In this document: positions 49,993 to 59,273 of the stretch, piece by piece
Layout: each line of letters opens with the position of its first letter
How positions within the stretch are numbered: the first letter of the stretch is position 1
The notes under the pieces: model-generated
Seen by the model: the letters and a program-made list of their open reading frames with translations, nothing else
Databases searched by the model: none
What the model was told of the DNA's origin: nothing
Assembly: GCF_020073815.1 (NCBI RefSeq)
Contig: NZ_JAIQZJ010000003.1
Span: forward strand, 62,001-126,000
DNA: 64,000 bases
DNA from: Nocardioides mangrovi
GTDB taxonomy: Bacteria > Actinomycetota > Actinomycetes > Propionibacteriales > Nocardioidaceae
Direction: 5' to 3'
Position numbers and translations under genes: made by a program

Positions 49993-51879
49993 TCACCGCG
50001 TGACCTGGAACGCCACGTTCCGGGTGTGGTGGTGGCCGGAGGCGTCGACGTAGGTGACGGTGTAGCGGTGCTGGTGGCCGACCTTCAGGTGGTCGGTGCC
50101 GATCCGCAGGCTGGCGGTGCCGTCGGGGTCGACCGTGGTCCGGCCGACGACGGAGCCGTGGGAGTGGCGCGCGACGACCTTCGTCGACGGCTTGGCGCCG
50201 GTCACCGTGACCGCGGCCTTGCGCCCGGACCGTACGGCGTCGCTGACCGTCACCGAGCTCTGGCCCGAGGAGACCGGGCCGGTCGGGGCCGAGGCGGGGT
50301 CGGTCGGGAGCTGGTGCGGGACCGTCTGCGCGGCACCCGGGCGGGCGGGCATCGGCAGCGCGGACGCCGTCAGCTGGGCGGAGTAGTCCGCCTGGCGCAC
50401 GTCGGGGTCGGCGGCCGCCATCGCGGCGCCGGGCGCGGCCTGGCCGGCCACCGGCTGGAACGCGCCGGCGAGGTCGTCGAAGGTCGACCGGCGCCAGGAG
50501 GTGATCGCGTCGAAGGTGACCGGGCCGTGGCCGGAGAGCCCACCGGCTGCGGCGATCGCCTCGATGAGCTGGAGCGGCGAGGTGTGGTCGGCGACCTGGG
50601 AGTAGACGTGGCCGCCCACGGTCCACGGCGAGATGATCAGGCACGGCACCCGGAAGCCCGCGCCCGCCGGGAGCCCGCCGCCGGGCGTGCCGCGCGGGGA
50701 GGGCATGTCGACGTACTCCTCGGCGTGCAGGACCGGGTCCGGGACCGGCGGCGGCACGTGGTCGAAGAAGCCGTCGTTCTCGTCGTAGTTGATGATGAAG
50801 ACCGTCGACGCCCACAGGTCCGGGTTGCTCGCCAGCGCCTCGAGCTTGGACGCCAGGAAGTAGGCGCCCGCGGCGGGGGTGTTCGGCGGGTGCTCGTCGG
50901 AGGCGTAGGGGCCGTCCGGGAAGAGCCAGGTCACGTCGGCGAGGGTGCCGTTGGCGCAGTCCTCCTCGAAGGCGAGGTAGCTGACCGCCGCCCGCGTCGG
51001 GTTCAGCGGGTCGCCGACGCCACCGGGCTGGCCGTTGCCGTAGAGCGTGCCGGTGCCGTTGACCAGGTTGTAGAGCTCGGTGTCGACCTGACCCGGGGTC
51101 TTGAAGCTCTGCCACCACTTGAAGTAGTTGTACGACCCCGAGCTCGTGTAGGTCTTGACGGTGTAGCCGGCGTCCCACAGCACCTCGGCCGCGGACTTCC
51201 AGGTGAGGGTGTTCGGCGCGACCGTCTCCAGGATCGGGCCACCCTGCTGGCCCTGCGGGTCGTTGGTGCCCGACATCCAGATCGCCCGGTTGGGGTACGT
51301 CGGTCCCATCACCGAGCAGTGGTAGTTGTCGAGGAGGGTGAAGTTCTCCGCGAGCGCCCAGTGGAACGGGATGTCGTCCTGGGTCATGTAGCCCATCGTG
51401 TAGCTGCCCTTGGCCGCGCCGTCCGAGGCGACGTGGGTGCTCAGCCAGCCGTCCATCGCGCCCTTGTTCCACGACGCGTGCTGGTCGCGCCAGTCGTGCG
51501 AGAGCGACGGGATCGCCGCGGCGCCGGTCGTCTTGGTGTCCATGTGGAAGGGGAGCAGGTAGCCGTCGGGGTTGGCCGCGTCGGGCTGCATGAAGACCGA
51601 GTTGCCGTTGGCGAGCGTCATGGCGTCCGGGTCGTCGAAGCCGCGCACCCCCGGGAAGGTCCCGAAGTAGTGGTCGAACGACCGGTTCTCCTGCATCACG
51701 TAGACGACGTGCTTGATCCGCGAGAGGTCGAACTCCTCCGGCTCGGCCGCGGCCGCCGCCTCGAGCCGGGTCGGGAGCAGACCGGACATGCCGGCCGCGC
51801 CCGCGACCGCGGCCGCGCCCATCACCACCGTGCGGCGGGTCGTCTGCGCGTGGACGGGGTTGGTGCTCTGTTCGGTCAT
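49993..51879 (-). CDS. Tat-exported phospholipase C / phosphoesterase-family protein
   Basis: A 628-residue secreted phosphodiesterase or acid phosphatase-like enzyme of the bacterial PLC family. A Tat signal is evident (TTRRTVVMGAAAVAGAAGM). Catalytic-domain motifs are HVVYVMQENRSFDHYFGTFP, PNRAIWMSGT, the metal motif NYDENDGFFDHVPPP and QVADHTSPLQLIEAI. After about residue 430 an Ala/Pro-rich linker leads to a beta-rich C-terminal module (VTVTGAKPSTKVVARH to NVAFQVTR). It likely releases phosphate from phospholipids outside the cell. It lies 48 bases downstream of the giant secreted protein gene on the same strand and may share its message. Confidence 0.88.
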   Translation of the reverse strand: MTEQSTNPVHAQTTRRTVVMGAAAVAGAAGMSGLLPTRLEAAAAAEPEEFDLSRIKHVVYVMQENRSFDHYFGTFPGVRGFDDPDAMTLANGNSVFMQPDAANPDGYLLPFHMDTKTTGAAAIPSLSHDWRDQHASWNKGAMDGWLSTHVASDGAAKGSYTMGYMTQDDIPFHWALAENFTLLDNYHCSVMGPTYPNRAIWMSGTNDPQGQQGGPILETVAPNTLTWKSAAEVLWDAGYTVKTYTSSGSYNYFKWWQSFKTPGQVDTELYNLVNGTGTLYGNGQPGGVGDPLNPTRAAVSYLAFEEDCANGTLADVTWLFPDGPYASDEHPPNTPAAGAYFLASKLEALASNPDLWASTVFIINYDENDGFFDHVPPPVPDPVLHAEEYVDMPSPRGTPGGGLPAGAGFRVPCLIISPWTVGGHVYSQVADHTSPLQLIEAIAAAGGLSGHGPVTFDAITSWRRSTFDDLAGAFQPVAGQAAPGAAMAAADPDVRQADYSAQLTASALPMPARPGAAQTVPHQLPTDPASAPTGPVSSGQSSVTVSDAVRSGRKAAVTVTGAKPSTKVVARHSHGSVVGRTTVDPDGTASLRIGTDHLKVGHQHRYTVTYVDASGHHHTRNVAFQVTR

Positions 51880-51927
51880 GGTTCCTTCTCGTGGGCTCTT
51901 CGGGATGTTCGGGTGCGGGAGGCCGGG

Positions 51928-54900
51928 TCAGCGGGCCCGGACGGCGTGCGTGACCCGTGAGGTGGCGGAGGCCGTGCGGTAGCCGGGGTAGCGGCCGGTG
52001 ACCTCGACCGCGATCCGGTCGTGCCGGAACGTCCGCGTGATCGCCAAGGTGGCTCGCGTGGCGCCGGCGATGCGCCGGCCGTCGGCGTACCACTGGTAGT
52101 CGAGGTGGCTCGCGCCCAGGCGCACCGTCCCGGCCCGCCACGTGCTCGGCGAGGCGGTCAGCGTGCGGCCCACCCGCGCCTTGCCGCGGACCTTCGGCTT
52201 CCCGTGGGTCAGCGCCGCGGGCGACACGACGTGCGACCGGGAGACCACCGACGCCGACGGGTACGACGGGAAGCTGCCGGTCACGCGGACCGAGACGGTG
52301 GTCCGGGCGTCGGCGGCCGTCAGCGTGTAGGCCGGCGACGTCGCGCCCGTGATGGGAACCCCGTTGCGCAGCCACTGGTAGTCGAACGACGTGACCGTCG
52401 CGGTGCCCGCCCTCCAGGTGCCGGGGTCGGCCCGTACCGTCCTGTCCACGGTGAAGCTCCCGGACAGGGTCGGGACCCGGGTCGACAGCGTCTGGCCGGG
52501 GTCGCCCGGGTCGCCGGGGTCGCGCACGATGGACACGCCGGGCGAGGTGGCGCTCGCCGGGGCGAAGCCCTCCTTGACCGCGGTCACCGCGACCGAGACG
52601 ACGCGGCCGCCGTCGGCGGTCGTCGTGGTGTACGTCGCCGCCGTCGCGCCACCGATCGGCACGCCGTTGCGCAGCCACTGGTAGGCGAAGCGGTCCGGCG
52701 TCGGCGTCCACGAGCCGGGGTCGGCGGTCAGCACCGAGCCCACGTCGAGACCGCCCGAGATGCTCGGCGCGCTCACCGACACGACCGGGCCGTTGGCGAG
52801 CTCGGCGCACGCGCCGGCCGAGAGACCGGAGCCGGTGATCGCGACCTGGTCGGCCGGCTCGGTCGGGCCCGCCGCATTGCCGTCGAACGCCGCGTGCACC
52901 ACCTGGGCGACCGCGTTGTTCTTGGTGTCAGCGATGTAGAGGACGTTCGTCGACCGGTCGACCGCCACGGCGGACGGCGTGTTGAGGTGGGTGCTCCAGG
53001 GGAAGGAGCCGCCACCCACGGGGCTGATGTTCTCGGTGCCGCTGACCGCCGAGGTGTTGACCAGGGTCGAGATCGTGCCGTCGGCGGACACCTGCCGGAT
53101 CGCGTGGTTGAAGGTGTCGGCGATGAAGAGGTCGCCGGCGCGGTCGAGCGCGATCGCCTGCGGCGTGTTGAGCTGGGCCGACGTCGCCGGGCCGCCGTCG
53201 CCCGAGTAGCCGCCGAGGCACTCGTTCTGGGTCTGGCCCGCGGCGAAGTCGCCGGCGACGGTCGTGATCACCCCGGACGCGGCGTCGACGCGGCGCACCA
53301 CGTTGTTGGACGCGTCGGCGATGTAGACGTTGTCCTGGTGGTCGACCGCCACGCCCGTGGGCTGGGAGAGCCGGGCCGTCGGGCCGGCCGTGCCGTCCCC
53401 GGTGTAGCCCGCCCGGCCGGTGCCGGCGACCACGGTGATCGCACCGCCCGCCGTGACCTCGAGGACCCGGTTGTCGTAGGTGTCGGCGATGAGCACGTTG
53501 CCGGCGCTGTCGACCGCGACGCCGTTCGGGTGCCACAGGTTGACGCTCAGCGGGGTGCTGGCCTCGGTGACGGCGGCGCCCGCGCCACCGGCCACGCCGG
53601 TGCCGGCGAAGCGGTGGATGACGCCGTCGGTGGTGACCCGGCGGATCACGTTGTCGCCGCTGTCGGCGATGTAGACGTTGCCGGCGTCGTCGACCGCGGT
53701 GCCGCCGGGCTGGTAGAGCTGGGCGTCCTCGGCCGGACCCTCGTCGCCGAGGTCGCCGTACCCGGTCAGCGAGCCCGCCACCGTGCTGGTCTCGCCGCCG
53801 GTGATGGCCGCGAGCACGTTGTCACCGGTGTTGGAGACGTAGACGGTGCCGTCGGCCGCCGAGATGCCGCCCGGCCGGTAGAGACCGCCGGCCGGCGGCA
53901 GGGGCAGGCCGGTCGTCTCGTCGATGACCGGGTCGCCGCCCGTGCTGGAGTCGTAGGGCACCGCCGTGAGCAGCGGGCCGGTCGTGTCGACGATGCCGGC
54001 GCCGTCGGTGTAGGCGTAGCCCTGCGGCGCGAGCAGGGTCACCCAGTCCGAGGCGGCGAGGGTGAAGCCCGTGGTGCCCGACGGGAGCGCGAGGTGGGCG
54101 CCCGCCGCGAGCGTGGTCCCGGACGGCAGCTGGTAACGGGCTCCGGCCTTGTCCTCGAGGACGTAGCCGGACGCGTCGACCGTGGAGCTCGCCGTGTTGG
54201 TGAGCGTCACCGCGACGGCGCTGGTCTCGGTGATCTTGATGGCGCGGGTGAAGCCGAGCTGCTCGAGGTCGATCGTGCTGGGGCTGCTGAGCGACTTCTT
54301 CAGCGGGTGCGCGACCGAGTCGCCACCGGCGTACAGCGAGTTGTACCAGACGGCCGCGTCCGCGTTGCCGCGGTCGGCGGGCACCGCGTAGTGCTCGGCG
54401 TAGTTGCCGTTGGTGGCGGTGCAGACGACCGATCCGTTGAGCGTGTTCGCCGCGCACGGGGTGTCGACCCAGGCCCGCGAGACGAGCGTGCTGCCCTGGT
54501 TGACCGAGATGTAGTAGCTGTGGTCACCGCCCGAGTTGGCCATCGAGGTGAACCCGTAGACCAGGACGACCGGGGTGGACGCGGGGATCCCGTAGTTGGA
54601 CCGGAACTGCGTCGTCGTCTTGACGCCGAAGTACTGGTTCTCGACCCACCAGAAGACCTGGGTGCCGTGCGCCGGGATGACCGGGTCGACCGTCGGCGAG
54701 GACTGGCTGGTGTCGGACGGGTCGTGGAAGGTCATCACGGCGCCGCTCTTGGTCATCGTGAGGCCGTACGCCGCGAAGTCGATCGGGTGGTCGGTGGTGT
54801 TGGTGACCTCGCTGTACTCGTAGTAGTCGGTGGAGTTGTTGTCGTAGTTGACCTCGGTGACCAGCAGGTCGTTGGGGCCGATCTCCGGGGTGCCGCTGTT

Positions 54901-57900
54901 GGCCGCACCCTTGGTCGCGTACGCCGAGACCGCGAAGTCACCGCTGCCGTCCGGGTAGCGCGCCCACGACGTCGGGGCCGCCGACGACCACGAGGTCTGG
55001 TCGAGCAGGGTGTCGTCGGACTCGGTGAGGTAGAGCGTGTCGGCGGCGGCCGCGAGGTCGACGTCCGCCGCGGCCAGGTCGGCGCCGTCGACGACGGTGA
55101 ACCCGTGGGCCGCGACGTCCCGGGCCGGCAGCCGGACCGTGTCGCCGGCGCTGTCCTCCAGGACGAGCACCGCGTCGGTGATCGCGGCACCCGTGTTGTA
55201 GACCTCGACCCAGCTCTGCGCGGGCGTGTCGCCGACCCGGACCTCGTTGATGGTCAGCCCGGCGAGCGGGTCGCCCGGCTGGGGACCGCTCGTCGACGGG
55301 AGCACCACGATCGCGAACTCTCGCGAGACCGTCGCGTGCTCCGACGCGACCCCGCTGTCGATCACGGTGACCCGCACCCGGGAGCGGCCGATCGCCCCGG
55401 TCGGAGTGCCGCTGATGACGCCGGTGCTCCGGTTCAGCGTGATGCCGGCCGGCAGACCCGACGCGGTGTAGCTGTAGCCCGGGTGGCCGCCGTGACCGGT
55501 CAGCTGGATGTCGGTGATCGCCGTGCCCTGGTGGACCGAGACGTCCGCGACCGGGTCGAGGCGCAGGACCTTGCTCAGGGTGAGGACGAAGGACGTGGTG
55601 GCGGTGTCGCTCGGGACGTCGTCGGAGACGGTGACGGTCACGTCGTAGTCGCCGAGGGCGTCGGTGGCCGACGGCGTACCGCTGATGACACCGGTGGCCG
55701 GGTCGATCGAGACGCCGTCCGGCAGGCCGCTGGCGGCGTAGGACAGCGCGCCGTACACGGCGGACGCCTGGACCTGGATCGGGTTCATCTCGGCGCTGAT
55801 CGAGACCTCGGCGTCGCCGACGGGCGTGATCGCGACCCGGTCGTCGTGCTGCGAGTGCGCCGCGAAGGAGTCGAGGTCGGCGACCGTGGTGAAGTCGGCG
55901 TTGTTCGCGTCGGAGTCGATGGCGTAGCCGCGGGCGAACTTCCGGGCGATGACACAGGCGTTGTTGGTGCCCGAGTCGAGGCCGGCCACCGTGGCGGAGC
56001 CCTTGCTCTCGGCAGCGGTCGGCTGGTTGGTCGAGGCGTTCATCCACCCGACCGCGTCCACGGCGCCGGCGGACTTCGCCGCGGACGACGAGAGGTCGCC
56101 GTTGATCGGGCTGGTCCCGCGGGTGGCGTCGAGCAGCTCGATCTGGCCGCCGGTGTTGCAGCCACCCATGTTGCTGCCGCCCTGGTTGCCGTTGGCGGCC
56201 GTCGCGACCGACATGTCGAGGTCGGGGGTGAAGCCCGCGGGGTAGGTGCCCTGGTCCGCCGGCGTGTGCGCGTTCTTGTACCAGACGAAGAAGTAGTGGT
56301 GCGGCGCGACGGTGCCGTAGAGCTTCACCAGGCTGGAGCAGGCGCCGGTCGCCGAGTAGCTGCGGTAGCAGAGCGCGTAGGCCGGGGTGACCGTCGCGTT
56401 CGGCGTCGTCGTCGGGTCGATCGTCCCGAGCGAGATCGGGTGGTCGGTCGGGTTGTAGAGCTCGACCCAGTCGTTGCTCCACCGGACGGTGTCGGAGTTG
56501 GCCCCGAAGACCGCCGCGATCACCAGGTCGTCGGTCGCGTAGACGGCGGGTAGGGCGTTGGTCGCGCCGCGGGTGACCCGCTTCGAGACCGCGAAGTCGC
56601 CGGTCCCGTCGGGGTAGCGCGCCCAGGAGGTGGACGGGTACGACGTCCAGCTGGTCTCGTCGAGGACGGTGTCGTCGGACGTGGTCAGGTCGAGGGTGTC
56701 GGTCGCGGCCAGGTCGAGCCCGGCGGTGGCGAGGTCGGTGCCGTCGACGACGACGTACGCGCCGGCGGCGATGTCACGCGTCGGCAGCCGGTAGGCGTCC
56801 CCGTCGGCGTCGACCAGGCTCACCGAGGCGCCGGTGAGGGCGCCGCCGATGTTCACCAGCTCGACCCAGTCGTCGACCGCGGTGCCCGTGGCCGTGACCT
56901 CGTTGATCCGGAGGCCGGCCAGGGGGTCGGTGCCGGAGGGGGCCGTGGTCCGCGGGCGCTCGACGACGGTGAAGTCCATCCCGGTCGACTGGTGGGCGCC
57001 ACCGACGCCGCTGTCGCTCACCGTCACGTGGACGGAGTAGCGGCCGACCGCGTCGGCCGGGGTCCCGCTGATGACGCCGGTGGCGGGGTCGATGGCGAGT
57101 CCGGCCGGCAGGCCGGTCGCAGCGAAGGCGTAGTCGGGAGTGCCGCCGTGCGCCGTCACCTCGATCGGCGTGATCGCCATGCCCTTCCGCGCGGTGACGG
57201 TGTCCTGCTGGTCCACCCGGAGCGTGCTGCTCAGGCTGAGCGTGAAGGTGGTCGTGGCGGTGTCGGCCTGGCTGGGGGTCTGGTCGGAGACGGTCACCGT
57301 GACCGGGTAGTCCCCGAGGTCGTCGCTCGCGGCCGGCGTACCGCTGATGACGCCGGTGCCCGCGTCGATGTCGACGCCGGCCGGCAGGCCGGACGCGGCA
57401 TAGCTCAGCGAGCCGACGCCCTTGCTGCCCTGGACCTGGATCGGCGCCATCGCCTCGCCCCGGCTGATCTCGGTGTCGGCGACGTCGGCGACCGCGACGC
57501 GGCTGCTGGCCTGCGAGCGGAGCGTGAAGTCGGCCGTGGTGAGGGGCGTGAAGTCCGCGGCGTTCTTGTCGGTGTCGACCGGGACGCCGTCGGTGAAGGT
57601 CCGGACGGAGACGGAGGCGTTGCTGGTGCCGGCCGAGGCACCGGTGATGGTGGCGACGCCACCGGTCTCGGCGCTGCCCGGCTGGGTGTAGCTGGGCGAG
57701 GCGTACTTGGTCCACGCGACGGCGTCGACCACGCCGGCCGTGCGCGCAGCCGACGACGAGAGGTCGCCCGAACCGGTGTAGACGCCGCCGGTCGCGGCGC
57801 TCAGCAGCAGGATCTGGCCGCCGGTGGAGTAGCCGCCGAAGCCGGTGTTGGACTGCCCGGAGGGATCGCTCGAGGTGCCCGCGGTGTTGCCGGCGTCGAG

Positions 57901-58314
57901 GGCGAAGTTCAGGTCCGGCCGGACCCCGGCCGGCGGCGTACCGCGGTCGGTGCCGGCGGCGGCGTTGTGGCCGTCCCAGATCAGGAAGTAGTGGTGCGCG
58001 AGCACCGTGCCGTAGAGCTTCATCGAGCTGCAGCTCGTGCCAGCCAGGCTGCGGTAGCACTGGTAGTAGCTCGGGGTGACCGTCGACCCGCTGATCGTGC
58101 CGAGCGAGATGTCGCTGTCGGTCGGGTTGTAGAGCTGCACCCAGTCGCTGGTGTAGGCGCCGCCGTCGCTGCCGAAGACGGCGGAGATGACGAGGTGGTC
58201 CGGCGTGGTCGCGGCCTCGGCGGGAGCCGCGGTGAGGGAGGCCGTCATCGTCGCGGTCAGGCCCGCGGTCAGGAGGGCAGCGACGAGGCCGCGCCAGCTC
58301 TTCAGGATGGTCAC
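51928..58314 (-). CDS. Giant secreted protein with lamin-tail, He_PIG, NHL and Ig-like domains
   Basis: This 2128-residue exported protein starts at a GTG and has a signal peptide (LVAALLTAGLTATMTASLTA, ending AEA-AT near residue 35). Residues about 37-590 and 593-1140 are two copies of one block: lamin-tail domain (LVISAVFGSDGG; LVIAAVFGANSD), two He_PIG domains (SGLPAGVDIDAGTGVISGTP type) and a short second lamin-tail. A third lamin-tail region runs to about 1470. Five or six NHL propeller repeats follow to about 1808 (GNVYIADSGDNVIRRV), then three Ig-like domains (FAYQWLRNGVPIGGAT type). No LPxTG anchor or membrane helix is seen at the end. No catalytic domain was recognised; surface binding or scaffolding is inferred. 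Confidence 0.85.
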   Translation of the reverse strand: MTILKSWRGLVAALLTAGLTATMTASLTAAPAEAATTPDHLVISAVFGSDGGAYTSDWVQLYNPTDSDISLGTISGSTVTPSYYQCYRSLAGTSCSSMKLYGTVLAHHYFLIWDGHNAAAGTDRGTPPAGVRPDLNFALDAGNTAGTSSDPSGQSNTGFGGYSTGGQILLLSAATGGVYTGSGDLSSSAARTAGVVDAVAWTKYASPSYTQPGSAETGGVATITGASAGTSNASVSVRTFTDGVPVDTDKNAADFTPLTTADFTLRSQASSRVAVADVADTEISRGEAMAPIQVQGSKGVGSLSYAASGLPAGVDIDAGTGVISGTPAASDDLGDYPVTVTVSDQTPSQADTATTTFTLSLSSTLRVDQQDTVTARKGMAITPIEVTAHGGTPDYAFAATGLPAGLAIDPATGVISGTPADAVGRYSVHVTVSDSGVGGAHQSTGMDFTVVERPRTTAPSGTDPLAGLRINEVTATGTAVDDWVELVNIGGALTGASVSLVDADGDAYRLPTRDIAAGAYVVVDGTDLATAGLDLAATDTLDLTTSDDTVLDETSWTSYPSTSWARYPDGTGDFAVSKRVTRGATNALPAVYATDDLVIAAVFGANSDTVRWSNDWVELYNPTDHPISLGTIDPTTTPNATVTPAYALCYRSYSATGACSSLVKLYGTVAPHHYFFVWYKNAHTPADQGTYPAGFTPDLDMSVATAANGNQGGSNMGGCNTGGQIELLDATRGTSPINGDLSSSAAKSAGAVDAVGWMNASTNQPTAAESKGSATVAGLDSGTNNACVIARKFARGYAIDSDANNADFTTVADLDSFAAHSQHDDRVAITPVGDAEVSISAEMNPIQVQASAVYGALSYAASGLPDGVSIDPATGVISGTPSATDALGDYDVTVTVSDDVPSDTATTSFVLTLSKVLRLDPVADVSVHQGTAITDIQLTGHGGHPGYSYTASGLPAGITLNRSTGVISGTPTGAIGRSRVRVTVIDSGVASEHATVSREFAIVVLPSTSGPQPGDPLAGLTINEVRVGDTPAQSWVEVYNTGAAITDAVLVLEDSAGDTVRLPARDVAAHGFTVVDGADLAAADVDLAAAADTLYLTESDDTLLDQTSWSSAAPTSWARYPDGSGDFAVSAYATKGAANSGTPEIGPNDLLVTEVNYDNNSTDYYEYSEVTNTTDHPIDFAAYGLTMTKSGAVMTFHDPSDTSQSSPTVDPVIPAHGTQVFWWVENQYFGVKTTTQFRSNYGIPASTPVVLVYGFTSMANSGGDHSYYISVNQGSTLVSRAWVDTPCAANTLNGSVVCTATNGNYAEHYAVPADRGNADAAVWYNSLYAGGDSVAHPLKKSLSSPSTIDLEQLGFTRAIKITETSAVAVTLTNTASSTVDASGYVLEDKAGARYQLPSGTTLAAGAHLALPSGTTGFTLAASDWVTLLAPQGYAYTDGAGIVDTTGPLLTAVPYDSSTGGDPVIDETTGLPLPPAGGLYRPGGISAADGTVYVSNTGDNVLAAITGGETSTVAGSLTGYGDLGDEGPAEDAQLYQPGGTAVDDAGNVYIADSGDNVIRRVTTDGVIHRFAGTGVAGGAGAAVTEASTPLSVNLWHPNGVAVDSAGNVLIADTYDNRVLEVTAGGAITVVAGTGRAGYTGDGTAGPTARLSQPTGVAVDHQDNVYIADASNNVVRRVDAASGVITTVAGDFAAGQTQNECLGGYSGDGGPATSAQLNTPQAIALDRAGDLFIADTFNHAIRQVSADGTISTLVNTSAVSGTENISPVGGGSFPWSTHLNTPSAVAVDRSTNVLYIADTKNNAVAQVVHAAFDGNAAGPTEPADQVAITGSGLSAGACAELANGPVVSVSAPSISGGLDVGSVLTADPGSWTPTPDRFAYQWLRNGVPIGGATAATYTTTTADGGRVVSVAVTAVKEGFAPASATSPGVSIVRDPGDPGDPGQTLSTRVPTLSGSFTVDRTVRADPGTWRAGTATVTSFDYQWLRNGVPITGATSPAYTLTAADARTTVSVRVTGSFPSYPSASVVSRSHVVSPAALTHGKPKVRGKARVGRTLTASPSTWRAGTVRLGASHLDYQWYADGRRIAGATRATLAITRTFRHDRIAVEVTGRYPGYRTASATSRVTHAVRAR

Positions 58315-58390
58315 GAGGCGCGAGCATCTTGGTGACGACGCAACGGTCGGGGTTGGCCGGATGAACGAACGGGGGGCGTCAGATGATCGT

Positions 58391-58401
58391 TAGGATTCCT
58401 A
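58391..58401. promoter_or_regulatory. Symmetric TAGGA-N-TCCTA element, probable divergent -10 pair
   Basis: TAGGATTCCTA gives TAGGAT on the plus strand and TAGGAA on the minus strand, overlapping in the 113-base gap between the giant gene and the phospholipase-like gene. It resembles the symmetric promoter at 5013-5042, but here each start codon is 26 or more bases away, so messages would have leaders. Confidence 0.45.
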
Positions 58402-58427
58402 TGTAACTCGTGCCAGGGTGACCGATC

Positions 58428-59273
58428 GTGGCCGCCCTGAAGGACGTCGAGCACCTGCTCCTCCTCGTCGCCGAGGACGTGCTCGTCGAGGACCTCACCG
58501 CGGTGCCCGAGCAGGTCACCACCTGCCGCCGCTACCACCTCACGCCGGCGGGGGAGGACCGCGCCGAGCGCGTGTGGCCGGGCTTCGCGGTGGTGCTCCG
58601 CGAGGCCGACATCACCGTCCATCTGCGGGCGTCGATGCCCGACACCCTGGGCGACGTCACCGTGGTCGAGGCCGGCCGCGACACGGTCGAGGCCGTGCTG
58701 GGTGGACTGGACCGGCTGCCGCCCGCGACCCTCGTCGCCGTCGCGCTCGGCGGCGGCGACGCACCGCCCGTGGCCGAGACGTGGGGCGCCGCCCTCGGCG
58801 GGCCCGGGGTCCTGCTGCTGCACACCCCCTGGACCGAGCGCGCGTGGGTCAGCGACGAGGTCTGCGACCACACCTCGCTGATCCAGCTCTGCGAGCGCTG
58901 GGCGGCCAGCCGCGGGACCGACGTGCGCTACTGGATCTCCGAGTGGCGGCGGCACGTGTGCGGCGACCTGGTCGACGCGCTCGATCTCGGCGAGCCGGCC
59001 GACGGCCCGGACCGTCCGCTCCCCTACTCCCCGTCGGCGGACGTCGAGGTGGCCGACGGCCTGGTCACGCTCCGGCTCGCCAACGCCGGCGGCACGCGCG
59101 GGATCCACCTCCGCATCGACGACGGCACGGGGCCGACGGGCACGACGGTGCCCGCGTCCTCGCTCGCGCGCCCGCGCGCCGTCACCCTGCCGGTCGCGGT
59201 CCGCGACGGCCGGTACGACGTCTCCGTGACCGGCCCCGGCTTCACCCGACACCTCACCGGAAGGCTCCCATGA
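58428..59273 (+). CDS. Phospholipase C C-terminal-like protein lacking the catalytic motifs
   Basis: The 281-residue product aligns by eye with the C-terminal part of bacterial phospholipases C. AWVSDEVCDHTSLIQLCERW (near residues 139-158), ISEWRRHVCGDLVDALDL and a final beta domain (VTLRLANAGGTRGIHLRI, then YDVSVTGPGFTRHLTG) are the family's late motifs. The beginning, LKDVEHLLLLVAEDV, looks like a decayed copy of the usual start IKHVVVLMQENRSFDHYFG: the metal-binding Glu-Asn and the DENDGFFDHV motif are absent, and about 200 residues are missing. There is no signal peptide. It is an intact frame, coupled by ATGA to the next gene, so it is probably a working non-catalytic protein rather than debris. 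Confidence 0.72.
   Translation: MAALKDVEHLLLLVAEDVLVEDLTAVPEQVTTCRRYHLTPAGEDRAERVWPGFAVVLREADITVHLRASMPDTLGDVTVVEAGRDTVEAVLGGLDRLPPATLVAVALGGGDAPPVAETWGAALGGPGVLLLHTPWTERAWVSDEVCDHTSLIQLCERWAASRGTDVRYWISEWRRHVCGDLVDALDLGEPADGPDRPLPYSPSADVEVADGLVTLRLANAGGTRGIHLRIDDGTGPTGTTVPASSLARPRAVTLPVAVRDGRYDVSVTGPGFTRHLTGRLP

Noticed and set aside
52021..56553. 1510-codon open frame on the plus strand, opposite the giant secreted protein gene
   Set aside because: It is an Arg/Gly/Val/Asp-rich translation of the complementary strand without domains, signal peptide or ribosome site. High GC content produces long antisense frames; the minus-strand frame has signal peptide and recognisable domains.
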